A DNA stretch of 19,013 bases from Clostridium sp. CAG:389. Lineage in GTDB: Bacteria; Bacillota; Clostridia; TANB77; CAG-508. Below the pieces are notes generated by a model. It ran no database searches. It saw only the letters and a list, made by a program, of their open reading frames with translations, and was not told the DNA's origin. Positions 1 through 6,763 of the stretch are shown here, piece by piece. The DNA is taken from NCBI GenBank assembly GCA_000438255.1, contig FR901962.1:1-19013 (forward strand). The letters run 5' to 3'. The translations under genes were made by a program, and so were the position numbers. The number at the start of each line of letters is the position of its first letter. Positions within the stretch are counted from its first letter, which is position 1.

Positions 1-25
1 GGTTCTACCATTGAACTACACCTGC
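1..25 (-). tRNA. 5' part of a tRNA gene, cut by window edge
   Basis: The first 27 bases are identical to positions 118-144, the 5' acceptor arm and D arm of the complete tRNA-Gly at 69-142. This copy therefore holds the 5' end (at 25) through the D arm of a second tRNA downstream in the same transcript. The anticodon lies outside the window. tRNA-Gly is likely because the 5' half is identical, but the isoacceptor cannot be read. Confidence 0.8.
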
Positions 26-48
26 ATTATTTAATTTATTTGTCATTT

Positions 49-142
<94 letters not shown>

Positions 143-162
143 ATTGTTCCTGACAGTTATAG

Positions 163-191
163 ATTATAAATGATTTTTTTATAACTGTCAA
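163..191 (-). promoter_or_regulatory. Consensus sigma-A promoter of the tRNA operon
   Basis: On the minus strand TTGACA (186-191), a 17-base spacer and TATAAT (163-168) form a perfect consensus promoter about 20 bases upstream of the tRNA-Gly 5' end. The same bases form an inverted repeat (TGACAGTTATA 151-161, TATAACTGTCA 180-190). I read it as a promoter because neither arm is followed by a T tract in the minus direction. Confidence 0.88.
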
Positions 192-227
192 GAGTTTTTT
201 AAAATTTTTTAAATTTTTTTGCTTATT

Positions 228-254
228 TTTTTGTACATTAAGTTTTTGTACATT
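228..254. repeat. Short direct repeat downstream of groEL
   Basis: TTTTTGTACATT occurs at 228-239 and again at 243-254 in the AT-only stretch between groEL and the tRNA promoter. No convincing Rho-independent terminator for groEL is visible here. The function of the repeat is unknown. Confidence 0.4.
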
Positions 255-269
255 TTTCGTGGATTTTTA

Positions 270-1907
270 TTAATACATTCCATCCATTCCTGCTGCACCC
301 ATTCCATTATCATGACCACAATGACAATCTTTTTCTGGAATATCTGCAACTAAGCTTTCTGTTGTAATAACCATTGATGCAATTGATGCTGCATTTTGTA
401 AAGCACTTCTTGTAACTTTTGTTGGATCTACAATTCCTGATTTTTTCATATCAACATATTCTTCTTTACTTGCATCAAATCCTACACCAACTTCTGATTT
501 TTTAACATTATCAGCAATTACTGCTGGTTCTAATCCTGCATTTCTTGCTATTTGTTTTACAGGTTCTTCTAATGCCTTTAATACTATTGTTGCGCCTAAT
601 TTTTCTCCACCTGTTAATTCATTTACTGTTTTTTCAACTGCTGGTGCTACATTTATTAATGCTGTTCCACCACCTGCAACTATACCTTCTTCAACTGCTG
701 CTTTTGTTGCAGAAAGTGCATCTTCAATTCTTAATTTTTTATCTTTCATTTCAGTTTCAGTCGCTGCACCAACTTCAATTACTGCAACTCCTCCTGCCAT
801 TTTAGCAAGTCTTTCTTGTAATCCTTCTTTGTCATATTCGCTCTTAGTTTCATTTATTTGGGCTTTTATTTGTCCTACTCTATCAGCAATTTGTTGTTTA
901 TCTCCTGCTCCATCAACAATTATTGTATTTTCTTTTTGAACTTTTACTTGTCTTGCTCTACCTAATTGTTCAATTTGTGTATCTTTTAATTCAAGTCCCA
1001 AATCTGATGTTATAACTTCTCCACCTGTTAAAATCGCTATATCTTGAAGCATTGCTTTTCTCTTATCACCAAATCCAGGTGCTTTAACTGCTACAACATT
1101 TAATACACCTCTTAATTTATTAAGAACTAATGTTGAAAGTGCCTCCCCTTCTATGTCGTCACAGATTATTACTAATTTTCCTGATTGTTGCATCAAGTTT
1201 TCTAGTAATGGTAATATTTCTTGAATATTACTTATTTTCTTATCTGTAATTAAAATATATGGATTATCAACAACTGCTTCCATTTTTTCTGTATCTGTTA
1301 CCATATATGGAGATACATATCCTTTATCAAATTGCATACCTTCAACTACATTTAATTCTGTATTTGATGTTTTTGATTCTTCGATTGTGATGACTCCATC
1401 TTTTGAAACTTTTTCCATAGCTTCTGCAATTAATTCTCCAACTTCATCATTGTTTGCAGATATACTTGCAACTCTTGCTATATCCTCTTTTCCATTTACT
1501 GGAACACTTATTTTTTTCAATTCTTCAACTGCTGAATTAACAGCTTTGTCAATTCCTCTTTTCATTGCCATTGGGTCAGCTCCTGCTGCTACATTTTTAA
1601 CTCCTTCTTTAATCATACTTTGAGCTAAAACTGTTGCTGTTGTAGTACCATCACCTGCAACATCATTTGTTTTTTCTGAAACTTCTTTTACAAGTCTTGC
1701 TCCCATGTTCTCAAATTTATCTTCTAATTCAATGTCTTTTGCTATTGTAACACCATCATTTGTAATTAGTGGTGCTCCAAAACTTTTGTCTAATACTACA
1801 TTTCTTCCTTTTGGTCCTAATGTAACTTTAACTGTATCAGCTAATTTATTAACTCCTTCTAATAAAGATTTTCTTGCATCTTCTCCAAATTTAATTTGTT
1901 TTGCCAT
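270..1907 (-). CDS. groEL: Chaperonin GroEL (Hsp60)
   Basis: ATP-driven chaperonin of 545 aa that forms the folding double ring and works with the GroES cap encoded just upstream. The N terminus MAKQIKFGEDAR, the VTLGPKGRNV segment and the nucleotide-binding GDGTTTATVLAQ motif (catalytic Asp near residue 87) are all present. So are the apical domain and the late equatorial motif VEEGIVAGGGTAL. The length is typical. AAGGAG sits about 10 nt before the ATG, and the gap to groES is 21 nt, so the two are cotranscribed and controlled by the CIRCE-like sites at 2259-2328. The oddity is the tail: instead of plain GGM repeats it reads C528-H529-C530-G531-H532 and then a short Gly/Met stretch ending in Tyr. 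Confidence 0.98.
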   Translation of the reverse strand: MAKQIKFGEDARKSLLEGVNKLADTVKVTLGPKGRNVVLDKSFGAPLITNDGVTIAKDIELEDKFENMGARLVKEVSEKTNDVAGDGTTTATVLAQSMIKEGVKNVAAGADPMAMKRGIDKAVNSAVEELKKISVPVNGKEDIARVASISANNDEVGELIAEAMEKVSKDGVITIEESKTSNTELNVVEGMQFDKGYVSPYMVTDTEKMEAVVDNPYILITDKKISNIQEILPLLENLMQQSGKLVIICDDIEGEALSTLVLNKLRGVLNVVAVKAPGFGDKRKAMLQDIAILTGGEVITSDLGLELKDTQIEQLGRARQVKVQKENTIIVDGAGDKQQIADRVGQIKAQINETKSEYDKEGLQERLAKMAGGVAVIEVGAATETEMKDKKLRIEDALSATKAAVEEGIVAGGGTALINVAPAVEKTVNELTGGEKLGATIVLKALEEPVKQIARNAGLEPAVIADNVKKSEVGVGFDASKEEYVDMKKSGIVDPTKVTRSALQNAASIASMVITTESLVADIPEKDCHCGHDNGMGAAGMDGMY

Positions 1908-1928
1908 TTTTATTCACTCCTTACCTTT

Positions 1929-2210
1929 TTATTCTACTATTGCTAAAATATCGTCTTGCTTTACTATTAAATATTCTGTTCCTTCATATTTTACTTCTGT
2001 TCCAGAATATTTGCTTACTATTATATTGTCTCCTTTTTTTACATACATTTCTTCATTTTTTCCGTCTATTTTTTCTCCTGGTCCTACTTCTATTACTTCT
2101 GCGATTTGTGGTTTTTCTTGGGCACTGCTTGCTAAGATTATTCCACTTTTTGTTGTTTCTTCGCCTTCTTTCATTTTTATTAATACTCTACTTCCTAATG
2201 GTTTAATCAT
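1929..2210 (-). CDS. groES: Co-chaperonin GroES (Hsp10)
   Basis: A 93-aa heptameric lid of the GroEL cage. It starts MIKPLGSRVLIKM, matching the family's IKPLGDRVLIK opening. A mobile-loop region with the usual TTKSGIIL follows (residues ~20-27), then EVIEVGPGE, and the C-terminal half carries KGDNIIVSKYSGTEVKYEG. A strong AAGGAGGT ribosome binding site precedes the ATG. It is the first gene of the groES-groEL operon, 21 nt upstream of groEL, behind the promoter at 2287-2315. Length and order are standard and nothing is missing. Confidence 0.98.
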   Translation of the reverse strand: MIKPLGSRVLIKMKEGEETTKSGIILASSAQEKPQIAEVIEVGPGEKIDGKNEEMYVKKGDNIIVSKYSGTEVKYEGTEYLIVKQDDILAIVE

Positions 2211-2258
2211 GATATTACCTCCTTTAATTTTTCCATTTAAGAATGTTTTATTTTGTTG

Positions 2259-2285
2259 TTAGCACTCTTTTTATTTAACTGCTAA
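2259..2285 (-). promoter_or_regulatory. CIRCE operator (proximal, HrcA site)
   Basis: On the minus strand the sequence is TTAGCAGTT, nine bases, GAGTGCTAA. The right arm is identical to the CIRCE consensus (TTAGCACTC-N9-GAGTGCTAA); the left arm matches 7 of 9. It lies immediately downstream of the -10 box and covers the expected transcription start of groES, the usual position for repression by HrcA. No hrcA gene is in the window. Confidence 0.9.
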
Positions 2286-2286
2286 T

Positions 2287-2315
2287 AATTTATACCTTTT
2301 TTTAGCAATTGTCAA
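2287..2315 (-). promoter_or_regulatory. groESL promoter
   Basis: TTGACA on the minus strand (2310-2315) is followed 17 bases later by TAAATT (2287-2292); TATAAA at 2289-2294 is an alternative with a 15-base spacer. It sits between, and partly inside, two CIRCE-like operators, which supports it as the heat-shock-controlled promoter of groES-groEL. Confidence 0.75.
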
Positions 2316-2328
2316 TAGAGTTTGCTAA
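2302..2328 (-). promoter_or_regulatory. Second, degenerate CIRCE-like site over the -35 box
   Basis: On the minus strand TTAGCAAAC, nine bases, AATTGCTAA. Each arm matches 7 of 9 CIRCE positions, all in the outer part, and the 9-9-9 geometry is exact. The -35 hexamer TTGACA begins inside its central spacer. It lies 43 bases from the proximal site. That it is a second HrcA site is inference from spacing and arm identity. Confidence 0.6.
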
Positions 2329-2448
2329 AATTCACATAGAATTCACATTTGACGTTATATTATATGTTTATTCTGATTTTTATAGAACATTTTTATAAAA
2401 TCAACTTTTTATTTTATATTTTTTAATAGTTTACTTTTAAATCAAGAA

Positions 2449-2476
2449 AAAGAGCCTAGAATACTCTAGGCTCTTT
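2449..2476 (-). terminator. Rho-independent terminator after the 164-aa gene
   Basis: A perfect 12-bp stem (AAAGAGCCTAGA at 2449-2460, TCTAGGCTCTTT at 2465-2476) with a 4-base loop. In the minus direction it is followed by a short T-rich tail. It lies 9 nt past the stop of the upstream gene and insulates the groES promoter. Confidence 0.88.
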
Positions 2477-2484
2477 GATGGAGG

Positions 2485-2979
2485 TCATTTTTCTATATAT
2501 GCTCGACCTTTTAATCCTAACTTTTGTGTCAGTTTTATTAAAGATATTTGTGAAGGAATTGTATATTGTTGATATTTGTCATATATATGCAATTCAATTC
2601 TTTCACCAAAGTTTGTTAATCCATTACCACTCCAATACCTTTCTCCTAGTCCTATCGCTGTCCTCGGAAGTCCATAGAGTGTATTCAGTTTTTTTCTTTT
2701 TAAATTTTCTCCTTCAATTTTTTCAACAACAAAGTAATTATACTGAGATTTCTCTTTTGGAAGTTCCTCATTTAATTCCCTTTTCTTACGCCTTTTTTCA
2801 CTTGCTGTTATATTGTCATATTGGTTGATTATGAAGTTTATCTCATCTTCCATAAATGACCGTATTACTAATCCATTTTCTTTGTCTATGAAAAATATTA
2901 GCTGGTTTCCCGTATCATCATCCTCTAGTATTATTTCATTTTCAGTAATGCAGTAATTGTCGTTTGGATTTTTTTTCAT
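2485..2979 (-). CDS. Hypothetical protein, 164 aa
   Basis: I do not recognise the family. The start is placed at 2979, not at the upstream in-frame ATG (2994), because the GGAGGA ribosome binding site (2987-2992) lies between them, 7 nt before the 2979 ATG. The protein is soluble, charged and without signal peptide or membrane segment. It has an acidic N-terminal third (EIILEDDDTGN), a basic patch SEKRRKKRELNEELPKEKS near the middle, then YNYFVVEKIEG and a conserved-looking GLPRTAIGLGERYWSGNG segment, ending in ISLIKLTQKLGLKGRAYIEK. It is a single-gene unit with its own promoter (3021-3049) and strong terminator (2449-2476). Base composition matches the surroundings, so transfer is not indicated. 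Confidence 0.8.
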   Translation of the reverse strand: MKKNPNDNYCITENEIILEDDDTGNQLIFFIDKENGLVIRSFMEDEINFIINQYDNITASEKRRKKRELNEELPKEKSQYNYFVVEKIEGENLKRKKLNTLYGLPRTAIGLGERYWSGNGLTNFGERIELHIYDKYQQYTIPSQISLIKLTQKLGLKGRAYIEK

Positions 2980-3020
2980 CTGTATTTCCTCCATAAATAT
3001 AAAATTTTTATTACGTTTTA

Positions 3021-3049
3021 ATTATATCATATTTCTATCAGATTTGCAA
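3021..3049 (-). promoter_or_regulatory. Promoter of the 164-aa gene
   Basis: Minus-strand TTGCAA (3044-3049), 17-base spacer, TATAAT (3021-3026) preceded by TGA, an extended -10. It sits between the pyrG stop and the start at 2979. Two other genes here have the same TTGCAA -35 box with a 17-base spacer. Confidence 0.8.
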
Positions 3050-3075
3050 ATTATGTAAATTTTTTATATCAAATA

Positions 3076-4683
3076 TTATCTATTTTTTGCAACTCTTACT
3101 AATTCAACAAACAAAGGAGCTGGTTTATTAGGTCTAGACTTCAACTCTGGATGGAATTGACCTGCAATAAAAAATGGATGTTCATTTTGAGAAAGCTCAA
3201 CAATTTCAACCAATTCACCATCAGGAGAAGTACCTGAGCAAATCAAACCTGCATTTTCAAGTCTTTCTTTATAATCATTATTATACTCAAAACGATGTCT
3301 ATGTCTTTCAGCAATTTCTCTTGTACCATAAATTTTTTCAGCCAAAGTTCCTTCTTTAATAACACAAGGATAACTTCCAAGCCTCATAGTTCCACCTTTT
3401 TTGTTTACTGATTTTTGATTTTCCATAATATGAATTACTTGATCTTTTGAATTTTCATCAAATTCTTGTGAATTTGCATCTTTTAAACCTAGAACATCTC
3501 TTGCATATTCAACAACAGCCATTTGCATTCCTAAGCAAATTCCCAAAAATGGAATCTTATTTTCTCTTGCATATTTAATTGTTTCTATTTTACCTTCTAT
3601 TCCTCTATTTCCAAATCCACCTGGAACAATAATTCCTTGAAAATCCTTCAACATTTCATCAGCTGTATCTTTTGTTATTTTTTCAGCATCTATCAATTTA
3701 ATTTCTGTTTCTACGTCATTTGCGAATCCTGCATGTTTAACACTTTCGATTACTGATATATATGAATCTTCTAGTTTGATATATTTTCCAACTATTGCTA
3801 TTTTAACTTTGTTGTTTTTATCTATTTTTCTTATTTTTTCTATCATTTCTTCCCATTTTCTATTATCAGGAATATATCTATCTAATTTCAAATGATTGCA
3901 AACTTCTCTTGCTAGTCCTTCTTCTTCAAGCATTAGTGGAACTGCATATAAACAATCTGCTGTTTTATTTTGAATAACACTTGTTTTTCTAACATTGCAA
4001 AATAGTGCTAATTTTTCTCTAATATTTTCTGGTATGTCTTGTTCTGTTCTACACACTAAAATATCTGGTATTATTCCATAGCTTTGAAGTTCTTTTACTG
4101 AGTGTTGTGTTGGTTTTGATTTTATCTCATTTGAGCCAAATATGTATGGCAATAATGTTACATGTATAAAACATACATCCTCCGGATTTTTTTCTAATCC
4201 AACTTGTCTAATTGCTTCAATTATTGATAGACCTTCAATATCTCCTACTGTTCCACCAACTTCTGAAATTACTATGTCTGTATCTGTATTTTCAAATCCA
4301 TAAATTTTTTCTTTTATTTGATTTGTAATGTGTGGAATTACTTGTACTGTTTTTCCTAGGTAATCTCCTCTTCTTTCTTTTTCAATTACTTCTGAATATA
4401 TTTTTCCCATTGTGATACTTGAATTTTTTGTCAAATTCTCATTTATAAATCTTTCATAATGTCCTAAGTCTAAATCTGTTTCTGCTCCATCATCTGTTAC
4501 AAAAACCTCTCCATGTTCATATGGATTCATTGTTCCTGGGTCCACATTTATATATGGGTCAAATTTTTGTATTGTTACCTTATATCCTCTATTTTTTAAT
4601 AATCTTCCTAGTGATGCTGCTGTTATTCCTTTTCCTAGCCCTGATACTACTCCACCTGTTACAAATATGTATTTTGTGTTCAT
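3076..4683 (-). CDS. pyrG: CTP synthase
   Basis: A 535-aa enzyme that makes CTP from UTP, ATP and glutamine, the last step of de novo pyrimidine nucleotide synthesis. The N-terminal amidoligase domain starts MNTKYIFVTGGVVSGLGKG (P-loop, residues ~10-19) and contains DPYINVDPGTMNPYEHGEV and EVGGTVGDIE. The C-terminal class I glutamine amidotransferase domain holds the oxyanion PGGFG (354-358), the nucleophile Cys383 in GICLGMQ, and the FHPE His-Glu pair near the end. Length is normal. AGGAGG lies 7-12 nt before the ATG. It has its own promoter (4801-4829) and a leader hairpin (4753-4793) that suggests attenuation. No clear terminator is visible downstream. Confidence 0.98.
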   Translation of the reverse strand: MNTKYIFVTGGVVSGLGKGITAASLGRLLKNRGYKVTIQKFDPYINVDPGTMNPYEHGEVFVTDDGAETDLDLGHYERFINENLTKNSSITMGKIYSEVIEKERRGDYLGKTVQVIPHITNQIKEKIYGFENTDTDIVISEVGGTVGDIEGLSIIEAIRQVGLEKNPEDVCFIHVTLLPYIFGSNEIKSKPTQHSVKELQSYGIIPDILVCRTEQDIPENIREKLALFCNVRKTSVIQNKTADCLYAVPLMLEEEGLAREVCNHLKLDRYIPDNRKWEEMIEKIRKIDKNNKVKIAIVGKYIKLEDSYISVIESVKHAGFANDVETEIKLIDAEKITKDTADEMLKDFQGIIVPGGFGNRGIEGKIETIKYARENKIPFLGICLGMQMAVVEYARDVLGLKDANSQEFDENSKDQVIHIMENQKSVNKKGGTMRLGSYPCVIKEGTLAEKIYGTREIAERHRHRFEYNNDYKERLENAGLICSGTSPDGELVEIVELSQNEHPFFIAGQFHPELKSRPNKPAPLFVELVRVAKNR

Positions 4684-4752
4684 TCTTTCCTCCTTCTAAA
4701 AATAAAAAAAATATTGCTTTTGTCTCATTTCTCTTTTATAAAAATAAAAAAA

Positions 4753-4793
4753 GATTAAAAAAACTTTCCGGCAAATGCGGTTTTTTTTTAATC
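4753..4793 (-). terminator. Terminator-like hairpin in the pyrG leader (possible attenuator)
   Basis: On the minus strand GATTAAAAAAA (4783-4793) pairs with TTTTTTTAATC (4753-4763), 11 bp, enclosing a small CCG/CGG stem. A T-rich run (TTTTTTTATTTTT) follows. The predicted pyrG transcript begins at about 4793-4794, exactly at the base of this hairpin. It could be a CTP-responsive attenuator, as known for pyrG in Bacillus, or simply the terminator of the upstream cyclophilin gene. The B. subtilis-type GGGC start is not present. Confidence 0.65.
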
Positions 4794-4800
4794 TATTATT

Positions 4801-4829
4801 ATTTTAGCACTTGCCATTTAATTTGGCAA
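4801..4829 (-). promoter_or_regulatory. pyrG promoter within an inverted repeat
   Basis: Minus-strand TTGCCA (4824-4829), 17-base spacer, TAAAAT (4801-4806); each box matches 5 of 6. The -35 box is part of a 9-bp inverted repeat CACTTGCCA/TGGCAAGTG (4808-4816, 4824-4832). The repeat starts 6 nt after the cyclophilin stop codon but has no T tract in the minus direction, so it is a poor terminator for that gene and could be an operator. Confidence 0.7.
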
Positions 4830-4838
4830 GTGTTTTTC

Positions 4839-5618
4839 TTATTTTTTTTGATTTATTCCATTTTGTTTATATAGCCAAGACATATAATCAAATGGTGTTA
4901 ATGTTTCTGGTAATCCATAATTGATTCCATATGTTTCAACTCTTATTGATGTTACTTTTGGTGGATTAACTGGTGTACTAACTTCTGCGTTTTCAATATT
5001 TTCTTGTCCTTCTGCAACTTTAACTTCAACTTCTTCTATTTTATGTACAACGTCTAATCCTTCTGTTACTTTACCAAATGCTGCATAATATCCATTTAAA
5101 TTTGTATTTTCCTTAGTCATTATAAAAAATTGTGAACATGCTGAATTATAAGATTCTGATTTTAAGCTTGATGAATATTGTGTATAATTAGCTCTTGCCA
5201 TTGCAACAGTTCCTTCTTCAAATTTAATTGTGTTTGTTACTCCATTTGCTAAGAATTCACCTTTTATTGTATAATCAGTTTCTTCTCCACCTTCTTTTAA
5301 ATCACTTATTTTTGCACCTGTTGTTCCATCTCCATCTTTTGACCCTGTTTGAATCATAAAGTCTTTTTCTATTCTGTGGAATTGTGTTCCATCATAAAAT
5401 CCATTATTTGCTAATGCTATAAAATTAGACACTGCTTCTGGTGCTTGGTCTGGATATAATTCCATTTTTATTGTTCCAAAGTTTTCAACTTCCATTGTTG
5501 CTACTGGATTTTTGCTTTTAAATGTTGCTTTTTTGTAATATCCAAATCCTACAACTCCTATTAATATTATAATAGCAATCATTGCTATTATCCAAATTAT
5601 TTTTCCTAAGTTTTTCAT
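4839..5618 (-). CDS. Membrane-anchored cyclophilin-type peptidyl-prolyl isomerase
   Basis: A 259-aa protein predicted to act outside the membrane on protein folding by proline cis-trans isomerisation. Residues ~8-27 form one hydrophobic segment after MKNLGKII; there is no lipobox, so it is a signal anchor, not a lipoprotein. The cyclophilin domain follows: TMEVENFGTIKMELYPDQAPEAVSNF, the active-site run FHRIEKDFMIQTGS with the catalytic Arg, SQFFI and GYYAAFGKV. The usual Trp or Leu before the last motif is part of LNGYY here. A C-terminal extension of ~35 residues ends in MSWLYKQNGINQKK. AAGGAG precedes the ATG. It lies 32 nt after disA and is probably cotranscribed with it. Confidence 0.92.
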   Translation of the reverse strand: MKNLGKIIWIIAMIAIIILIGVVGFGYYKKATFKSKNPVATMEVENFGTIKMELYPDQAPEAVSNFIALANNGFYDGTQFHRIEKDFMIQTGSKDGDGTTGAKISDLKEGGEETDYTIKGEFLANGVTNTIKFEEGTVAMARANYTQYSSSLKSESYNSACSQFFIMTKENTNLNGYYAAFGKVTEGLDVVHKIEEVEVKVAEGQENIENAEVSTPVNPPKVTSIRVETYGINYGLPETLTPFDYMSWLYKQNGINQKK

Positions 5619-5650
5619 TATTTTCTCTCCTTTTATATTACATTTTTTTA

Positions 5651-6709
5651 TTATTCAAACATAAATTGTTCTTGCATTCTTCTTAAAGCTTGTCTAATTG
5701 TTCTAGCTCTAACTTCACCAATTCCATCAACCTCATCTAGACTTTCTATATCTGCTGCAAGTACATGTTGGAATGATTTAAATGATGATATCAAATTTTC
5801 AACAATGTTTGATGGCATTCTTGGTATTTTATTAAGAATTCTGTACCCTCTTGTATATACACCAACCTCATCATAATTGTCAAATGTCTCATATCCAAGT
5901 AGTTTGGCAATCGTATTCTCTCTTGTCATTTCTTCATATTGCATTTTTGATAATTCTTCTATCACTTTTTCTGGTGTCTTCTTTTTCTTTGAAGATTTTG
6001 ATAAAACTATATAATCTTTTATAATCAGTTCTTCTTCTTTTTCTAATCCACCCATTAATTCCTGTAATTGCATACTTACAAGTCTTCCATCAACACCAAG
6101 TTCATAAATTTGATTTTTTATTTCATCAGATATTCTTCGTACCATTTCAGCTCTTTGTATTACGTCAATTACATTTTTTAGTGTTACTATATCATTGAAT
6201 TCGTATTCATTTAATATTGAAAGTCTGTTATCAAATACTTTTTTATATCTTTCTAATGTTTGAATTCCTTGATTTGCTTTATTTAATACAGCATTTGTAT
6301 CTTCTAATATATATCTAAAATCACCTTTGAATATTGTAATTATGTTTCTTCTTTGTGATATGCTTATTACTAATTCTCCTGTTTGTTTTGCTGTTCTTTC
6401 AGCAGTTCTATGTCTTGTTCCAGTCTCTCTTGTTTCTATTTCTCTTGAAGGTATAAGTTGTGCATTTGCAAACAGTATTCTTTTTAAATCTCCGCTTAAA
6501 ACAATTGCTCCATCCATTTTGGCTAATTCATATAATTTAGAAGAAGTATATTCTTCATTTATATAAAATCCACCATCTACCACTTCTTTTATTACATCAT
6601 TGTTGTCTGTTATTAGAAGTAGTGCTCCTGTTTTTGCTCTTAATATGTTTTCCAGTCCATCTCTTATTGGTGTTCCTGGTGCTATCAATTTAAGTAAGTC
6701 TGCTGTCAT
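5651..6709 (-). CDS. disA: DNA integrity scanning protein DisA, diadenylate cyclase
   Basis: A 352-aa enzyme that makes cyclic di-AMP from two ATP and slows at branched DNA, reporting damage. The N-terminal DAC domain opens LLKLIAPGTPIRDGLENILRAKTGALL and carries the signature DGA (66-68) and RHR (99-101, within GTRHRTAERTAKQT) motifs needed for catalysis. A helical spine follows, and a C-terminal helix-hairpin-helix DNA-binding region (ESLDEVDGIGEVRARTIRQALRRM, residues ~320-343) completes the usual architecture and length. GAAGGGAG serves as ribosome binding site. It is 54 nt downstream of radA, the common Bacillota order; RadA and DisA are known to interact in Bacillus subtilis. Confidence 0.98.
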   Translation of the reverse strand: MTADLLKLIAPGTPIRDGLENILRAKTGALLLITDNNDVIKEVVDGGFYINEEYTSSKLYELAKMDGAIVLSGDLKRILFANAQLIPSREIETRETGTRHRTAERTAKQTGELVISISQRRNIITIFKGDFRYILEDTNAVLNKANQGIQTLERYKKVFDNRLSILNEYEFNDIVTLKNVIDVIQRAEMVRRISDEIKNQIYELGVDGRLVSMQLQELMGGLEKEEELIIKDYIVLSKSSKKKKTPEKVIEELSKMQYEEMTRENTIAKLLGYETFDNYDEVGVYTRGYRILNKIPRMPSNIVENLISSFKSFQHVLAADIESLDEVDGIGEVRARTIRQALRRMQEQFMFE

Positions 6710-6729
6710 TTTTCTCTCCCTTCTTTTTT

Positions 6730-6757
6730 GACCAATTTATGAATATTGCCATTGGTC
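6730..6757 (-). other. Inverted repeat between radA and disA
   Basis: GACCAAT (6730-6736) and ATTGGTC (6751-6757) could form a 7-bp stem with a 14-base loop. In the minus direction it is followed by an A run, not a T run, so it is not an intrinsic terminator. It may be a messenger-processing or stability hairpin in the radA-disA transcript. Confidence 0.4.
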
Positions 6758-6763
6758 GAATCT

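Noticed and set aside
151..190. Hairpin downstream of groEL read as its terminator
   Set aside because: Its arms contain a perfect TTGACA-N17-TATAAT promoter for the tRNA genes, and no T tract follows in the minus direction.
1705..2262. Plus-strand open frame over groEL and groES
   Set aside because: Fully antisense to two certain genes, with no start signal and low-complexity composition.
2980..2994. Upstream ATG of the 164-aa gene as start
   Set aside because: The ribosome binding site lies after this ATG and correctly spaced for the next one at 2979.
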